Shown: positions 42,059 through 50,779, numbered from the stretch's first letter. The stretch: 64,000 nucleotides of DNA from Kribbella pratensis (GCF_004366075.1 NZ_SODU01000001.1:2997134-3061133); one strand, 5' to 3'. Numbers and translations are program-made. Notes: generated by a model not told the origin, from the sequence alone.

Positions 42059-42076
42059 AACGGACCGTGGTCCGTT
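42059..42076. promoter_or_regulatory. AACGGACC-GT-GGTCCGTT operator upstream of PPOX gene
   Basis: A perfect 8-bp inverted repeat with a two-base centre, ending 11 bp before the start codon at 42088. Palindromes of the ACGGACC/GGTCCGT type are typical TetR-family operators, and this position would block initiation. The nearest TetR gene (43827) has its own, different palindrome. Confidence 0.6.
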
Positions 42077-42087
42077 AATGTGGTGAC

Positions 42088-42567
42088 ATGGAGACGCGTG
42101 CCGGACTCGACCGGATCAACGAACTCGGACAGCGGGATCATTTCCTGGCGGTTGCCATTACTCAGCGACGATCCGGTGAGCCGGCCGCATCGGTGGTGAA
42201 CGCCGGGGTGCTCGACCACCCGGTGACCGGCGAGCCGGTCGTCGCCTTTGTCGCCCGCGGCCGGACGGCGAAGCTCACGCACCTGCGACGTACGCCGGCC
42301 GCGACGCTGGTGTTCCGCGCGGAGTGGGAGTGGATCGGCGTGAGCGGATCGGTCGAGCTGGCCGGGCCGGACGATCCGCTGGAAGGGATCGACGCGGAGC
42401 GGTTGCGCGTGCTGCTGCGGGACATCTACCACGCGGCGGGCGGCGTACATCCGGACCTGGAGGCGTACGACCGGGAGATGGTGGCGGATCGACGTACGGC
42501 GGTGCTCATCACGCCGGAGCGCTTCACCAGCAACCCGTCCGGCGCCGATCACCAGGAGGACGAGTGA
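42088..42567 (+). CDS. PPOX-class F420-dependent or flavin oxidoreductase
   Basis: A 159-aa split-barrel protein of the pyridoxamine-5'-phosphate-oxidase superfamily (TIGR03618-like). Typical are ASVVNAGVLDHPV near 34-46, VVAFVARGRTAKLTHLRR, where the basic cluster would bind the cofactor phosphate, and AATLVFR. In actinobacteria these enzymes commonly use F420. Its stop overlaps the GTG of the DsbA-like gene (GTGA). A TetR-type palindrome sits directly upstream. Confidence 0.85.
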   Translation: METRAGLDRINELGQRDHFLAVAITQRRSGEPAASVVNAGVLDHPVTGEPVVAFVARGRTAKLTHLRRTPAATLVFRAEWEWIGVSGSVELAGPDDPLEGIDAERLRVLLRDIYHAAGGVHPDLEAYDREMVADRRTAVLITPERFTSNPSGADHQEDE

Positions 42568-43235
42568 ACGTCGCACCCGGGACGATCCAGGTCTGGTCGG
42601 ATCTGCTGTGCCCGTTCGCGCACGTCGCGATTCACCGGCTCCGGACGACTCGCACCGAGCTCGGGCTGGACGGCGTGGTTCGCCTGGATCACCACACGTT
42701 CGCGCTGGAACTGTTCAACGGCCCGCACTCCCGGCCAGGGACCGACAGCGAGGCGGTCGGGCTCGGTCAGCTCGCGCCGGAGATCGGGTTCCGCCTGTGG
42801 ACGCAGCCCGATTGGACCTACCCGTCGACGGTGCTGCTCGCCGCTGAGGCCGTCCACGCCGCCAAGGCTCAGAGACTGCAGGCCTCCGAGGACCTCGACG
42901 CGGCGCTTCGCCGGGGTTTCTGGTTCGAATCCCGGCCGATCGGCCATCGGCAGACGATCCTCGAGATCGCGGCCGACGTCGAGTCGGTCGACGTCATCGA
43001 ACTGGCCGCGGCCCTCGACGACGGCCGGGCGCGATCCGCGGTGATGGGCGACCACGCCGTCGCCGTCACCGACGCCGTACAGGGCAGCCCGCATCTCTTC
43101 CTCCCCGACGGCACCGACGCCCACAATCCAGGCATCGAGGTCCGCTGGGAAGGCCCGTGGGCCTCCGGCTACCCAATTGCCCAGAGCAACGATCCCGCTT
43201 GGCCGGAGAAGCTGCTACGCGCCGCGGCCGCGTAG
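42564..43235 (+). CDS. DsbA/FrnE-like thioredoxin-fold protein lacking CXXC
   Basis: A 223-aa thioredoxin-fold protein of the DSBA group (FrnE/2-hydroxychromene-2-carboxylate isomerase-like). The active site reads SDLLCPFAH, so only the first cysteine of CXXC is present, as in GST-kappa/HCCA-type relatives that use a thiol cofactor instead of a disulfide. The C-terminal GSPHLFLPDG has the cis-Pro region. The GTG at 42564 overlaps the PPOX stop and follows AGGAGG. A thiol-dependent isomerase role is inference. Confidence 0.82.
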   Translation: MNVAPGTIQVWSDLLCPFAHVAIHRLRTTRTELGLDGVVRLDHHTFALELFNGPHSRPGTDSEAVGLGQLAPEIGFRLWTQPDWTYPSTVLLAAEAVHAAKAQRLQASEDLDAALRRGFWFESRPIGHRQTILEIAADVESVDVIELAAALDDGRARSAVMGDHAVAVTDAVQGSPHLFLPDGTDAHNPGIEVRWEGPWASGYPIAQSNDPAWPEKLLRAAAA

Positions 43236-43252
43236 TCAGGGCCGAGTAGTCA

Positions 43253-43281
43253 AGGCTGGGCAGTCAGGGGCTGCCCAGCCT
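43253..43281. terminator. Bidirectional terminator hairpin
   Basis: AGGCTGGGCAG at 43253-43263 pairs perfectly with CTGCCCAGCCT at 43271-43281 around a 7-nt loop, between the convergent DsbA-like and PPOX genes. Confidence 0.8.
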
Positions 43282-43304
43282 AGGTGAACGGCGGACGAGG
43301 CGCC

Positions 43305-43754
43305 TCAGGCGAAGTCGTTGGTGAAGTCCGCGGTGTTCCACTGCTGCGGCTTCATCACGTAGACGAGGTCGGTCTCGGATCCGCCTGCCTCCTCCCATTC
43401 CTTCGTGTACGTCGAACCGAAGTCCTCGCCCAGGTACCGGATCGCCATCGGGAGCAGATCCTTTGCGGTGTCGGGCGAGCGGATCTCGGTGACAGGTCCT
43501 TCGACGGTCACGTAGCGGTAGGGGGTCGCCTCCGACTGGACGACGAGCACGAACCGCCGGGCGGCCTCGATCGCGACGCCTTTGCGGGACTTCGCGTTCA
43601 TGATCACGGTCACGCCGGTCTCCGGCGAGTAGTCGTACCACACGGGCGCGCTGACCGGCGCACGCTCCGGATCGTCCGACGTCACAGCAAGCACACCGAC
43701 ACGTACGTCGGTGAGAAAGGCCTCCCGCTCGGCCCGGGTCATACGGTCTGGCAT
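43305..43754 (-). CDS. PPOX-family flavin/F420 oxidoreductase
   Basis: A 149-aa split-barrel protein. Typical segments are VGVLAVTSDDPERAPVSAPVWYDY at the N-terminus, TVIMNAKSRKGVAIEAARR for cofactor contacts and YRYVTVEGPVTEI. It is related to general F420/FMN reductases. It is divergent from a TetR gene, with a large perfect palindrome in between, so it is probably the repressed target. It is not closely similar to the other PPOX protein at 42088. Confidence 0.85.
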   Translation of the reverse strand: MPDRMTRAEREAFLTDVRVGVLAVTSDDPERAPVSAPVWYDYSPETGVTVIMNAKSRKGVAIEAARRFVLVVQSEATPYRYVTVEGPVTEIRSPDTAKDLLPMAIRYLGEDFGSTYTKEWEEAGGSETDLVYVMKPQQWNTADFTNDFA

Positions 43755-43768
43755 CCGAATACCTTCCT

Positions 43769-43808
43769 GTCTAGGTCGTTGACCTAATTGTAGGTCAACG
43801 ACCTAGAC
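43769..43808. promoter_or_regulatory. 18-bp perfect inverted repeat, TetR operator
   Basis: GTCTAGGTCGTTGACCTA (43769-43786) and its exact complement (43791-43808) with a 4-bp centre ATTG. Each arm is itself near-palindromic (TAGGTCgtTGACCTA), so two overlapping dimers could bind. It covers the space between the divergent PPOX and TetR genes. Confidence 0.85.
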
Positions 43809-43826
43809 GGCGGTAAGGTGCGGGGT

Positions 43827-44399
43827 GTGACCACCTCGTTCAGCGACCGCGGCGCGGCCCGCCGGGACGCCGTACTGGCCGTGGCGCGGAAGCTGCTGGT
43901 CGAGGAAGGGTTCGACCAGTTCGTCCTGCGCCGGGTCGCGGCGAAGGCCGAGATGAAGCTGGGAAACCTCCAGTACTACTTCGCGACCCGCGACGACCTG
44001 CTCGAGGCGCTGATCCGCGCCGAGTTCGAGCACGACCTCGCGGCCGTACGACGGGCTACCACGATCGACGGCCTGACCGAGTCCGCACGCGCCCTGGTCC
44101 GGAACTGGACAACCGGCGCGGGCGCCGTCTTCGGCACGATGTCACTGCTCGCGTACCACCACGCCCGCTTCCGCCGCCTCAACCACGAGATCTACGAGGC
44201 GTTCTACCGCGAACTCGGCGTCCTCATCCGGCGCGTCACGCCAGGACTGTCCGACCAGGAGATCCGGATGCGCGCGCGGTTGATCACGTCCGTACTGGAC
44301 GGAGTCGCGATGCAGATCCACGCCGGCGCAACCAACCGCACCGAACTGACCAAGCGCGCCACGGCCCTGGTCACCAGCATCGCAACCGCGCCGTCATGA
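43827..44399 (+). CDS. TetR-family transcriptional regulator
   Basis: A 190-aa repressor with an N-terminal helix-turn-helix (about 12-58, including LRRVAAKAEMKLGNLQYYFATRDDLL) and an all-helical ligand domain. The start could be GTG 43818 or 43827; I use 43827, which has AAGG at suitable spacing. The 40-bp palindrome just upstream fits autoregulation and control of the divergent PPOX gene. Its stop overlaps the convergent GNAT stop in TCATGA (44394-44399). Confidence 0.88.
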   Translation: MTTSFSDRGAARRDAVLAVARKLLVEEGFDQFVLRRVAAKAEMKLGNLQYYFATRDDLLEALIRAEFEHDLAAVRRATTIDGLTESARALVRNWTTGAGAVFGTMSLLAYHHARFRRLNHEIYEAFYRELGVLIRRVTPGLSDQEIRMRARLITSVLDGVAMQIHAGATNRTELTKRATALVTSIATAPS

Positions 44400-44903
44400 C
44401 CCGGGCCTGATCGAGAACCGCCGATAATGGCTCGCGACCCCGAGGAACTCCTCGTCGGCCCCACGCCCGACCTCCGTCATCCCGAGCGACGCCAGGATCC
44501 GCACCGACGCCCGATTCGCGTTCACCGCCTCGGCCCAGATCTCCTCGAGCCCCAACTCCCGGAACCCCCAGTCGAGCCCGAGCCGCGCCACGATCCCACC
44601 AAGCCCACGCCCCCAGCGGTCGGAAGGCCCAACGACATAGCCCAGTTCCCGTCGATCCGGATCCGCCCCGGCCAGGTCGACGTACCCGATCACGTCGTCA
44701 CCTAAGACCGCCGCGCGACGGAGAAGGTCCGATTTCGGGTGCTCGATCAGCGTGCGCCAGTGCGTCTCGTGCTCAGCTGCGGGCAGATCCATTGTCCAGC
44801 CGGCGTGCTCGCAGAAACGCCGGTCCCGCCCCCACAACGCATACGTCGCCACATCCGCCAACTCGAGCGGACGCAGGAACACCCGCTCGGTTCGAGACGG
44901 CAT
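44394..44903 (-). CDS. GNAT-family acetyltransferase (RimJ/RimL type)
   Basis: A 169-aa protein starting with TERVFLRPLE, typical of the RimJ/RimL group. The acetyl-CoA loop is RWGRGLGG near 97-104, followed by GFRELGLEEIWAEAVNANRASVRI. The acceptor, a ribosomal protein N-terminus or small molecule, is unknown. Upstream on its strand is the second copy of the hairpin repeat. Confidence 0.85.
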   Translation of the reverse strand: MPSRTERVFLRPLELADVATYALWGRDRRFCEHAGWTMDLPAAEHETHWRTLIEHPKSDLLRRAAVLGDDVIGYVDLAGADPDRRELGYVVGPSDRWGRGLGGIVARLGLDWGFRELGLEEIWAEAVNANRASVRILASLGMTEVGRGADEEFLGVASHYRRFSIRPGS

Positions 44904-44930
44904 AAGAGCATCACGCTCCAGTCACGCGAA

Positions 44931-45002
44931 CGGATAACCCCTCGAATACAGGGTTCTCTCCTCGTGTATCAGTAGAGAACCCAACACACGAGGGGATAGC
45001 CC
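44931..45002. repeat. Nested hairpin repeat element, copy 2
   Basis: Inner arms GGGTTCTCT (44951-44959) and AGAGAACCC (44974-44982) pair perfectly. Outer arms GGATAACCCCTCG and CGAGGGGATAGCC pair with two mismatches. The module GCGAACGGATAACCCCTCG matches GCGAGCGGATATCCCCTCG of copy 1 (1050-1067) at 17 of 19 positions. It lies between the acyl-CoA dehydrogenase stop and the GNAT start. Confidence 0.72.
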
Positions 45003-45035
45003 GTCTTCTGTCGGGCGGGGTGGCGGGCGTGCCCG

Positions 45036-46199
45036 TCAGCTGAGGCCCTTCAGGAGTTGGCGGGCCATGACGATGCGCTGGACCTGGTTGGTGCCTTCGT
45101 AGATCTGGGTGATCTTGGCGTCGCGCATCATGCGTTCGACCGGGTAGTCGTGGGTGTAGCCGTAGCCGCCGAGGAGTTGGACGGCGTCGGTGGTGACGGC
45201 CATCGCGACGTCGGAGGCGAAGCACTTGGCGGCGGCGCCGAAGTAGGTCAGGTCGGAGTCGCCGCGCTCCGAGCGGGCGGCCGCGGCGTACGTGAGCTGA
45301 CGGGCCGCCTCGATCTTCATGCCCATGTCCGCGAGCATGAACTGCAGGCCCTGGAACTCGGCGATCGCCTTGCCGAACTGCTTGCGCTCCTTGACATAGC
45401 CGAGCGCGTAGTCGAGGGCGCCCTGGGCGATCCCGAGCGCCTGCGCGGCGATCGTCACGCGGGTGTGGTCCAGCGTCGCCATCGCGGTCGCGAACCCGGT
45501 CCCCTCAAAGCCGATCATCCGCGAGGCCGGGATCCGGACGTTGTCGAAGTACACCTCGCGGGTCGGCGAGCCCTTGATCCCGAGCTTCTTCTCCGGGGCG
45601 CCGAACGAGACGCCCTCGTCGGACTTCTCCACCACGAAGGCGGAGATCCCCTTCGAGCGGGCATCCGGGTCCGTCACCGCGAAGACGGTGTAGAAATCGC
45701 TGACGCCGGCGTTGGTGATCCAGCGCTTCACGCCGTTCAGCACATACCCGTCCCCGTCCGCGACGGCCCGCGTCTTCATCGAGGCGGCGTCCGAACCGGC
45801 CTCCGGCTCGGACAGGCAGTACGAGAACATCGAGTCGCCCGCCGCGACCGGCGGCAGGTAGCGCTGCTTCACCTCGTCGGACGCGGACAGCAGCAGCGGC
45901 AACGAGCCGAGCTTGTTGACGGCCGGGATCAGCGAGGTCGAGGCGCACGCGCGGGCGACCTCCTCGATCACGATCACCGTGGCGAGAGCGTCCGCGCCGG
46001 CGCCGCCGTACTGCTCCGGGATGTGCGGCGCGTGGAAGTCCGACGCCTTCAGCGCGTCGTACGACGCCTTCGGGAACTCGGCCAGCTCGTCCACGTCCCC
46101 GGCGTGCGGGGCGACCTTGGCGTCGCAGACGTCGCGAACGGCCTCGCGGATCGCCTGGTGCTCCTCGGACAGCGCGTACAGCTCGAATGAGTTACTCAC
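45036..46199 (-). CDS. Acyl-CoA dehydrogenase
   Basis: A 387-aa FAD enzyme that desaturates acyl-CoA thioesters. Seen are the N-terminal helical domain, YCLSEPEAGSDAASM and WITNAG for FAD and substrate contacts, and the catalytic Glu in QIYEGTNQVQRIVMARQLL near 370. It resembles the FadE25 type that sits close to purE/purK in mycobacteria. Chain-length specificity is not evident. It is divergent from the UDP-glucose dehydrogenase across 124 bp. Confidence 0.92.
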   Translation of the reverse strand: MSNSFELYALSEEHQAIREAVRDVCDAKVAPHAGDVDELAEFPKASYDALKASDFHAPHIPEQYGGAGADALATVIVIEEVARACASTSLIPAVNKLGSLPLLLSASDEVKQRYLPPVAAGDSMFSYCLSEPEAGSDAASMKTRAVADGDGYVLNGVKRWITNAGVSDFYTVFAVTDPDARSKGISAFVVEKSDEGVSFGAPEKKLGIKGSPTREVYFDNVRIPASRMIGFEGTGFATAMATLDHTRVTIAAQALGIAQGALDYALGYVKERKQFGKAIAEFQGLQFMLADMGMKIEAARQLTYAAAARSERGDSDLTYFGAAAKCFASDVAMAVTTDAVQLLGGYGYTHDYPVERMMRDAKITQIYEGTNQVQRIVMARQLLKGLS

Positions 46200-46323
46200 G
46201 GGTCACACAGTACGACGAACATCTCGCCGGTGGGGGGCGTCGTACGCCGAAAGTGAGCAAGAGCGCACTGTCCAGACATGAGCCGATAACCGTCCGATAA
46301 CCACGATGGGTAGAGTCCCCGAC

Positions 46324-47661
46324 ATGAGTGAAGCGACCTCCCGCCCCCTGCGGATCGCCGTGATCGGCACCGGATACCTCGGCTGCAACACCTCTGCCGG
46401 GATGGCCGAATTCGGTTTCGACGTGATCGGGGTCGAGATCGACGAGCACCGGCTGAAGCTGCTGAACGACGGCAAGGCCCCGCTGTACGAACCCGGGCTG
46501 GACCCGCTGCTGAAGAAGCACGTGGACTCCGGCCGGCTGCGGTTCACCAGCGACTACACCGAGATCGCCGACTGGGCCGACGTGCACTTCATCTGCGCCG
46601 GCACCCCGCAGCTCGAGGGCAGCGAGGCGGCCGATCTGTCCCAGGTCTACTCCGTGGTCGACATGCTCGCCCCGCTGCTCACCAGGCCGACCCTGGTGGT
46701 CGGCCGGTCCACGGTCCCGGTCGGTACGTCGAAGGCGGTCGAGGAACGCATGCACCGCCAGGCCCCGGCCGGGTCGGCGGTCGAGATCGCCTGGCAGCCC
46801 GAGTTCCTCCGCGAGGCGCACGGCGTCGAGGACACGCTGCACCCGGACCGTCTGGTCTTCGGCGTCCAGTCCGCGGCCGCGGAGGCCCGGCTGCGCGAGG
46901 TGTTCGCGATGCCGATCGACGAGGGTTCGCCGGTGGTCGTCTGCAACCTGCCGACCGCGGAGCTGGTCAAGGGCGGCGCCAACGCGTTCCTGGCCACGAA
47001 GATCTCGTTCATCAACGCGCTCGCGGAGATGGCCGACGCGACCGGTGCGGACGTCACCCAGCTGGCCGAGGCGCTCGGGTACGACAAGCGGATCGGCCGC
47101 GGCGCGCTGAACGCCGGACCCGGGTACGGCGGCGGCTGCCTGCCGAAGGACCTGCGCGCGTTCATGCACCGGGCCGGCGAGCTCGGCGTCGAAGAGGTCA
47201 TCACGCTGCTGCGTGAGGTCGACGACATCAACCACCACCGGCGCGCGCGGATCGTCGACCTGACCCACGAGATGCTCGGCGGCCAGTGGATCGGCAAGAA
47301 CGTCACCGTGCTCGGCGCGGCGTTCAAGGCCGGTACGGACGATGTTCGCGACTCGCCCGCGCTCGATGTGGCCGGGCGGATCCAGCTGCACGGCGCGAAC
47401 GTCACGGTGTACGACCCGGAGGCGATGGAGAACGCCCGCAAGGTGCGTCCGACCCTGCGCTACGCCCCCACCGCGGTCGAGGCGTGCCGCGAGGCGCACG
47501 CCGTACTGCACCTGACCGAGTGGCCGGAGTTCCGCGCGCTCGACCCGGTCGCGCTGAAGCCGGTCGTCACCGACCCGGTCGTCGTCGACGCCCGCCTCAA
47601 CCTCGCCGCCGACGCGTGGCGCGCCGCGGGCTGGACCTACCGGGCACCGGGCCGGCCTTAA
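46324..47661 (+). CDS. ugd: UDP-glucose 6-dehydrogenase
   Basis: A 445-aa enzyme oxidising UDP-glucose to UDP-glucuronate with two NAD. It has the NAD motif GTGYLG at 15-20 and the catalytic cysteine in GPGYGGGCLPKDLRAF (about 260-275). The domain order is as in UDP-glucose/GDP-mannose dehydrogenases. ATG 46324 is chosen; 18 bp upstream the frame opens with another ATG. It should supply glucuronate for exopolysaccharide. Its TAA stop shares TTAA with the convergent MFS stop. Confidence 0.9.
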   Translation: MSEATSRPLRIAVIGTGYLGCNTSAGMAEFGFDVIGVEIDEHRLKLLNDGKAPLYEPGLDPLLKKHVDSGRLRFTSDYTEIADWADVHFICAGTPQLEGSEAADLSQVYSVVDMLAPLLTRPTLVVGRSTVPVGTSKAVEERMHRQAPAGSAVEIAWQPEFLREAHGVEDTLHPDRLVFGVQSAAAEARLREVFAMPIDEGSPVVVCNLPTAELVKGGANAFLATKISFINALAEMADATGADVTQLAEALGYDKRIGRGALNAGPGYGGGCLPKDLRAFMHRAGELGVEEVITLLREVDDINHHRRARIVDLTHEMLGGQWIGKNVTVLGAAFKAGTDDVRDSPALDVAGRIQLHGANVTVYDPEAMENARKVRPTLRYAPTAVEACREAHAVLHLTEWPEFRALDPVALKPVVTDPVVVDARLNLAADAWRAAGWTYRAPGRP

Positions 47662-48878
47662 GCGACTGTTGCCGAGCGCAGGACCGGGCGGGTCAGTACG
47701 ATGCATCCGGTGATGGTTGCTGCCACCGAGATGCCCAGGCAGACTCCGGTGATGCCGATGCCCGTCACATCGGCCAGGCTGCCGAGCAGCGGGTTCGCCA
47801 CCATGATCGCGATGCTCTGACAGAGCACGACGATCGACTGCAGGCGGGACTGGAACTCACGCTCCACCGAGTTCATCAGCAGCGGCAGCACGTGACCGGT
47901 GAACATGCCGACGCCGATCCCGCTCAGCACACCGGCGGCGAACGTCAACGCCAGCGGGTCGAGCACCGAAAGGCCGAGGAGTCCGGCAGCCGCCAGCAGG
48001 AGGCCGAGCGCGGCGAAGACGCCCGGCCGGGGAAACGCGCCCCGCATCAGGATCCGTAGGGCGATCACCCCCACTCCCAGGCTCCGGCTGGCGACCAGCA
48101 GAGCGGCGGTCGTGGCGTTCCACCCGTGGTCGCGGGCGAGCAGCGGGAACAGCAGTGCGTCGAGCGGCATCAGTAGACCTGCCGCAACCGTCATCGTGAT
48201 CAGCAGCGCCCGGGTGAGCGGGCGGCCGAAGGCGACCTGGATGCCGGCGCCGATCGAGCGAAGCATGCCGGCCGGCATCCGGCCGGGGGGCGCGATCGTC
48301 TTCCGCAGCAGGATCAGGACGATGATCATCACGCCGAACGTCAGGGCGTCGAAACCGCCCGCCGCAGTGAGTCCGGACCAGCTCACCAGGACGCCGCCGA
48401 CCGCGGTGCCCGTGACGGCGAAGATCACGCCCGTCACCTGGAAACTCGCGAGCGCCCTCGGCACCTGCGCCGGCGGCACCAGCAGTCGCGGCATCGACCG
48501 GGACGACGGCAGGAAGAACGCGTCGATCGTTCCGACCACCAGGGCCAGGATCACCAGCAACCACACGGGTTCGCCGGCAGCCAGAGTGGCCGGGACGAGG
48601 GCCGCGGTGACCAGGAACATCGCGGTGCAGCTCACCAGCAGCACCCGTGGGGCGCCGTACCGGTCGCCGATCGCGCCACCGACGAGCAGCAGGACAGCTC
48701 GCGGGGCAGCGGCGAGCAACAGGATGAGGCCGGCGACGCTGCCCCCGTGGCGAGTGGCGGACCAGCCGATGGCAAACCTCATCGTCAGATCGCCGAGGAG
48801 GGACACGGCAGCGCCGAACAGCCAGATCCAGTAGCGGACCGGAATGCGCTGCGTGTCCGAGTCAGTGGGCGGAGTCAC
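47658..48878 (-). CDS. MFS transporter
   Basis: A 406-aa major facilitator with about 12 helices. The early part LFGAAVSLLGDLTMRFAIGWSATR and the loop GGAIGDRYGAPRVLL fit the MFS_3/enterobactin-exporter-like group. Substrate unknown. It is convergent with UDP-glucose dehydrogenase and upstream of nothing obviously related. Confidence 0.85.
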   Translation of the reverse strand: MTPPTDSDTQRIPVRYWIWLFGAAVSLLGDLTMRFAIGWSATRHGGSVAGLILLLAAAPRAVLLLVGGAIGDRYGAPRVLLVSCTAMFLVTAALVPATLAAGEPVWLLVILALVVGTIDAFFLPSSRSMPRLLVPPAQVPRALASFQVTGVIFAVTGTAVGGVLVSWSGLTAAGGFDALTFGVMIIVLILLRKTIAPPGRMPAGMLRSIGAGIQVAFGRPLTRALLITMTVAAGLLMPLDALLFPLLARDHGWNATTAALLVASRSLGVGVIALRILMRGAFPRPGVFAALGLLLAAAGLLGLSVLDPLALTFAAGVLSGIGVGMFTGHVLPLLMNSVEREFQSRLQSIVVLCQSIAIMVANPLLGSLADVTGIGITGVCLGISVAATITGCIVLTRPVLRSATVA

Positions 48879-48953
48879 GATCGACGACCTTAGACGACAA
48901 CCAGTGGGAACTCATGACTACCCGCCCCGTCCTGTGGAAAGCCAGTGACCGCC

Positions 48954-49460
48954 TCAGCCTTTACGCAGCTCTGCCGCCCCATCACGTACCGTAGCGCCCT
49001 TGGCCCGCGCCGACTCCGCGAGAGTTTCCTGGAACGCGATCATCCGGTCCCGCAACTTCTCGTCGGAGGCAGCCAGGATCCGGACCGCGAGCAGCCCCGC
49101 ATTACGAGCGTTCCCGATCGAGACGGTCGCAACCGGCACTCCGGCCGGCATTTGCACGATCGACAGCAGCGAGTCCATTCCGTCGAGGTATTTCAGCGCC
49201 ACCGGTACGCCGATCACCGGCAGCGGGGTCACCGACGCGAGCATCCCGGGCAGGTGCGCGGCCCCGCCGGCACCGGCGATCAGCACCTTGAGCCCTCGCT
49301 CGTGCGCTGACCGTCCGTAGTCGATCATCTCGGCCGGCATCCGGTGCGCGGACACCACATCTGCCTCAAAGGGCACGTCGAACTCGGCACACACCTCGGC
49401 CGCGGCCTTCATCGTCGGCCAGTCGCTGTCCGACCCCATCACGATGCCAATCACAGCCAT
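48954..49460 (-). CDS. purE: N5-carboxyaminoimidazole ribonucleotide mutase
   Basis: A 168-aa class I PurE converting N5-CAIR to CAIR in purine synthesis. The active-site motifs are GSDSDWPTM at 9-17, SAHR near 37-40, and [11 protein letters not shown] near 63-73. The gene follows purK on the same strand with a 3-bp gap, so the two form an operon and act on consecutive steps. Confidence 0.95.
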   Translation of the reverse strand: MAVIGIVMGSDSDWPTMKAAAEVCAEFDVPFEADVVSAHRMPAEMIDYGRSAHERGLKVLIAGAGGAAHLPGMLASVTPLPVIGVPVALKYLDGMDSLLSIVQMPAGVPVATVSIGNARNAGLLAVRILAASDEKLRDRMIAFQETLAESARAKGATVRDGAAELRKG

Positions 49461-49463
49461 GTC

Positions 49464-50657
49464 CTATTCGTCGATCGTGCCGGTCAGGTAATCAGCAGCA
49501 TGCCGCGCCCGGGAGCGGGTCTCCTCGAGGTCGTCGCCGTACGCCGTGACATGGCCGACCTTGCGCCCCGGCTTCACCGACTTCCCGTAGAAGTGGACCT
49601 TCAGGCCCGGGTCGCGCGCCATGCAGTGCAGCAGGCCGCGGTGCATGTCCTCGACGTCGCCGCCGAGTACGTTGACCATGACCGTGTACGGCGCCCGCGC
49701 GGCCGGCGAGCCGAGCGGAAGGTCGAGCACCGCGCGCAGGTGGTTCTCGAACTGGGACGTGACCGCGCCGTCGATCGTCCAGTGCCCGGTGTTGTGCGGG
49801 CGCATCGCCAGCTCGTTGACCAGCAGCCGACCGTCCCGCGCCTCGAACATCTCGACCGCGAGGATGCCGATCACGCCGAGCTCACCGGCGATCCGCAGCG
49901 CGGTCTGCTGCGCCTGGGCGGCCCGCTCCGGCGCCAGACCGGGCGCGGGCGCGGTCACCTCGACGCAGATGCCGTCCCGCTGCACCGACTCGACGATCGG
50001 GTACGCGACCGCCTGACCGTGCGGCGAGCGCGCCACGATCGCGGACAGCTCGCGGACGAAATCCACCTTCTCCTCGGCCAGGATCGGTACGCCGCTGCCG
50101 AACGCGGTCGCGATCTGCGGGTCCTCGGGGCCGTCGACGAACCACACACCCTTGCCGTCGTACCCGCCGCGGGTGGTCTTCAGGATGACCGGGAAACCGC
50201 CGACCCGCTTGGCGAAGTCGGCGACGTCGGCGGGCGTGCCGACCACCTGGTGCGCGGGCGCCGGCGCGTCGAACGTGTCCAGCCGGGCGCGCATCACGGC
50301 CTTGTCCTGGGCGTGCACGAGCGCGTCCGGGCCGGGCCGGACCGCGATCCCGTCCGCCTCGAGCGAGTGCAGCAGGTCCGTCGGGACGTGCTCGTGGTCG
50401 AAGGTCACCACATCGCACTCCGCGGCGAACCGCCGTACCGTCTCCGGGTCCTTGTAGTCGCCGACGGGCGCGTCCGCGACCGCCTGGGCCGCCGACACCG
50501 TCGCGCCCTCGGCGAGCACGCGGAGCTGAATACCGAGGGCGACGGCCGTTTCCTGGGTCATCCGGGCCAGTTGCCCGCCGCCGACCATGCCGACCACGGG
50601 GGTACCGACGGGGAGATCCTTACGATCGAACTTCACAGCGGTGAGCCTAATGTCCAT
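49464..50657 (-). CDS. purK: 5-(carboxyamino)imidazole ribonucleotide synthase
   Basis: A 397-aa ATP-grasp enzyme that carboxylates AIR to N5-CAIR with ATP and bicarbonate. It shows GMVGGGQLARM near the N-terminus, ILKTTRGGYDGKGVW for ATP binding, and the terminal NELAMRPHNTGHWTIDGA segment. The true start may be the GTG at 50636, as neither candidate has a strong ribosome-binding site. It is divergent from the GtrA gene across about 120 bp. Confidence 0.94.
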   Translation of the reverse strand: MDIRLTAVKFDRKDLPVGTPVVGMVGGGQLARMTQETAVALGIQLRVLAEGATVSAAQAVADAPVGDYKDPETVRRFAAECDVVTFDHEHVPTDLLHSLEADGIAVRPGPDALVHAQDKAVMRARLDTFDAPAPAHQVVGTPADVADFAKRVGGFPVILKTTRGGYDGKGVWFVDGPEDPQIATAFGSGVPILAEEKVDFVRELSAIVARSPHGQAVAYPIVESVQRDGICVEVTAPAPGLAPERAAQAQQTALRIAGELGVIGILAVEMFEARDGRLLVNELAMRPHNTGHWTIDGAVTSQFENHLRAVLDLPLGSPAARAPYTVMVNVLGGDVEDMHRGLLHCMARDPGLKVHFYGKSVKPGRKVGHVTAYGDDLEETRSRARHAADYLTGTIDE

Positions 50658-50779
50658 ACATCATCGGGCGTACGGCGGCTGTCGCGGCACGCGGGCGATT
50701 TCGGGGTCGGACCGGTCGCCGGGTACCGTGGGAAGCTGCCCTCCCGTCGCGGTGTGATCACAGAAGGTCCCGAGGTCCG

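Noticed and set aside
41943..42086. A 47-codon frame upstream of the PPOX gene
   Set aside because: No ribosome-binding site and no family features. It overlaps a strong operator palindrome.
42922..42933. GGTTCGAATCCC, identical to a tRNA T-loop
   Set aside because: It lies inside the DsbA-like coding sequence. No acceptor stem, D-loop or anticodon arm can be built around it.
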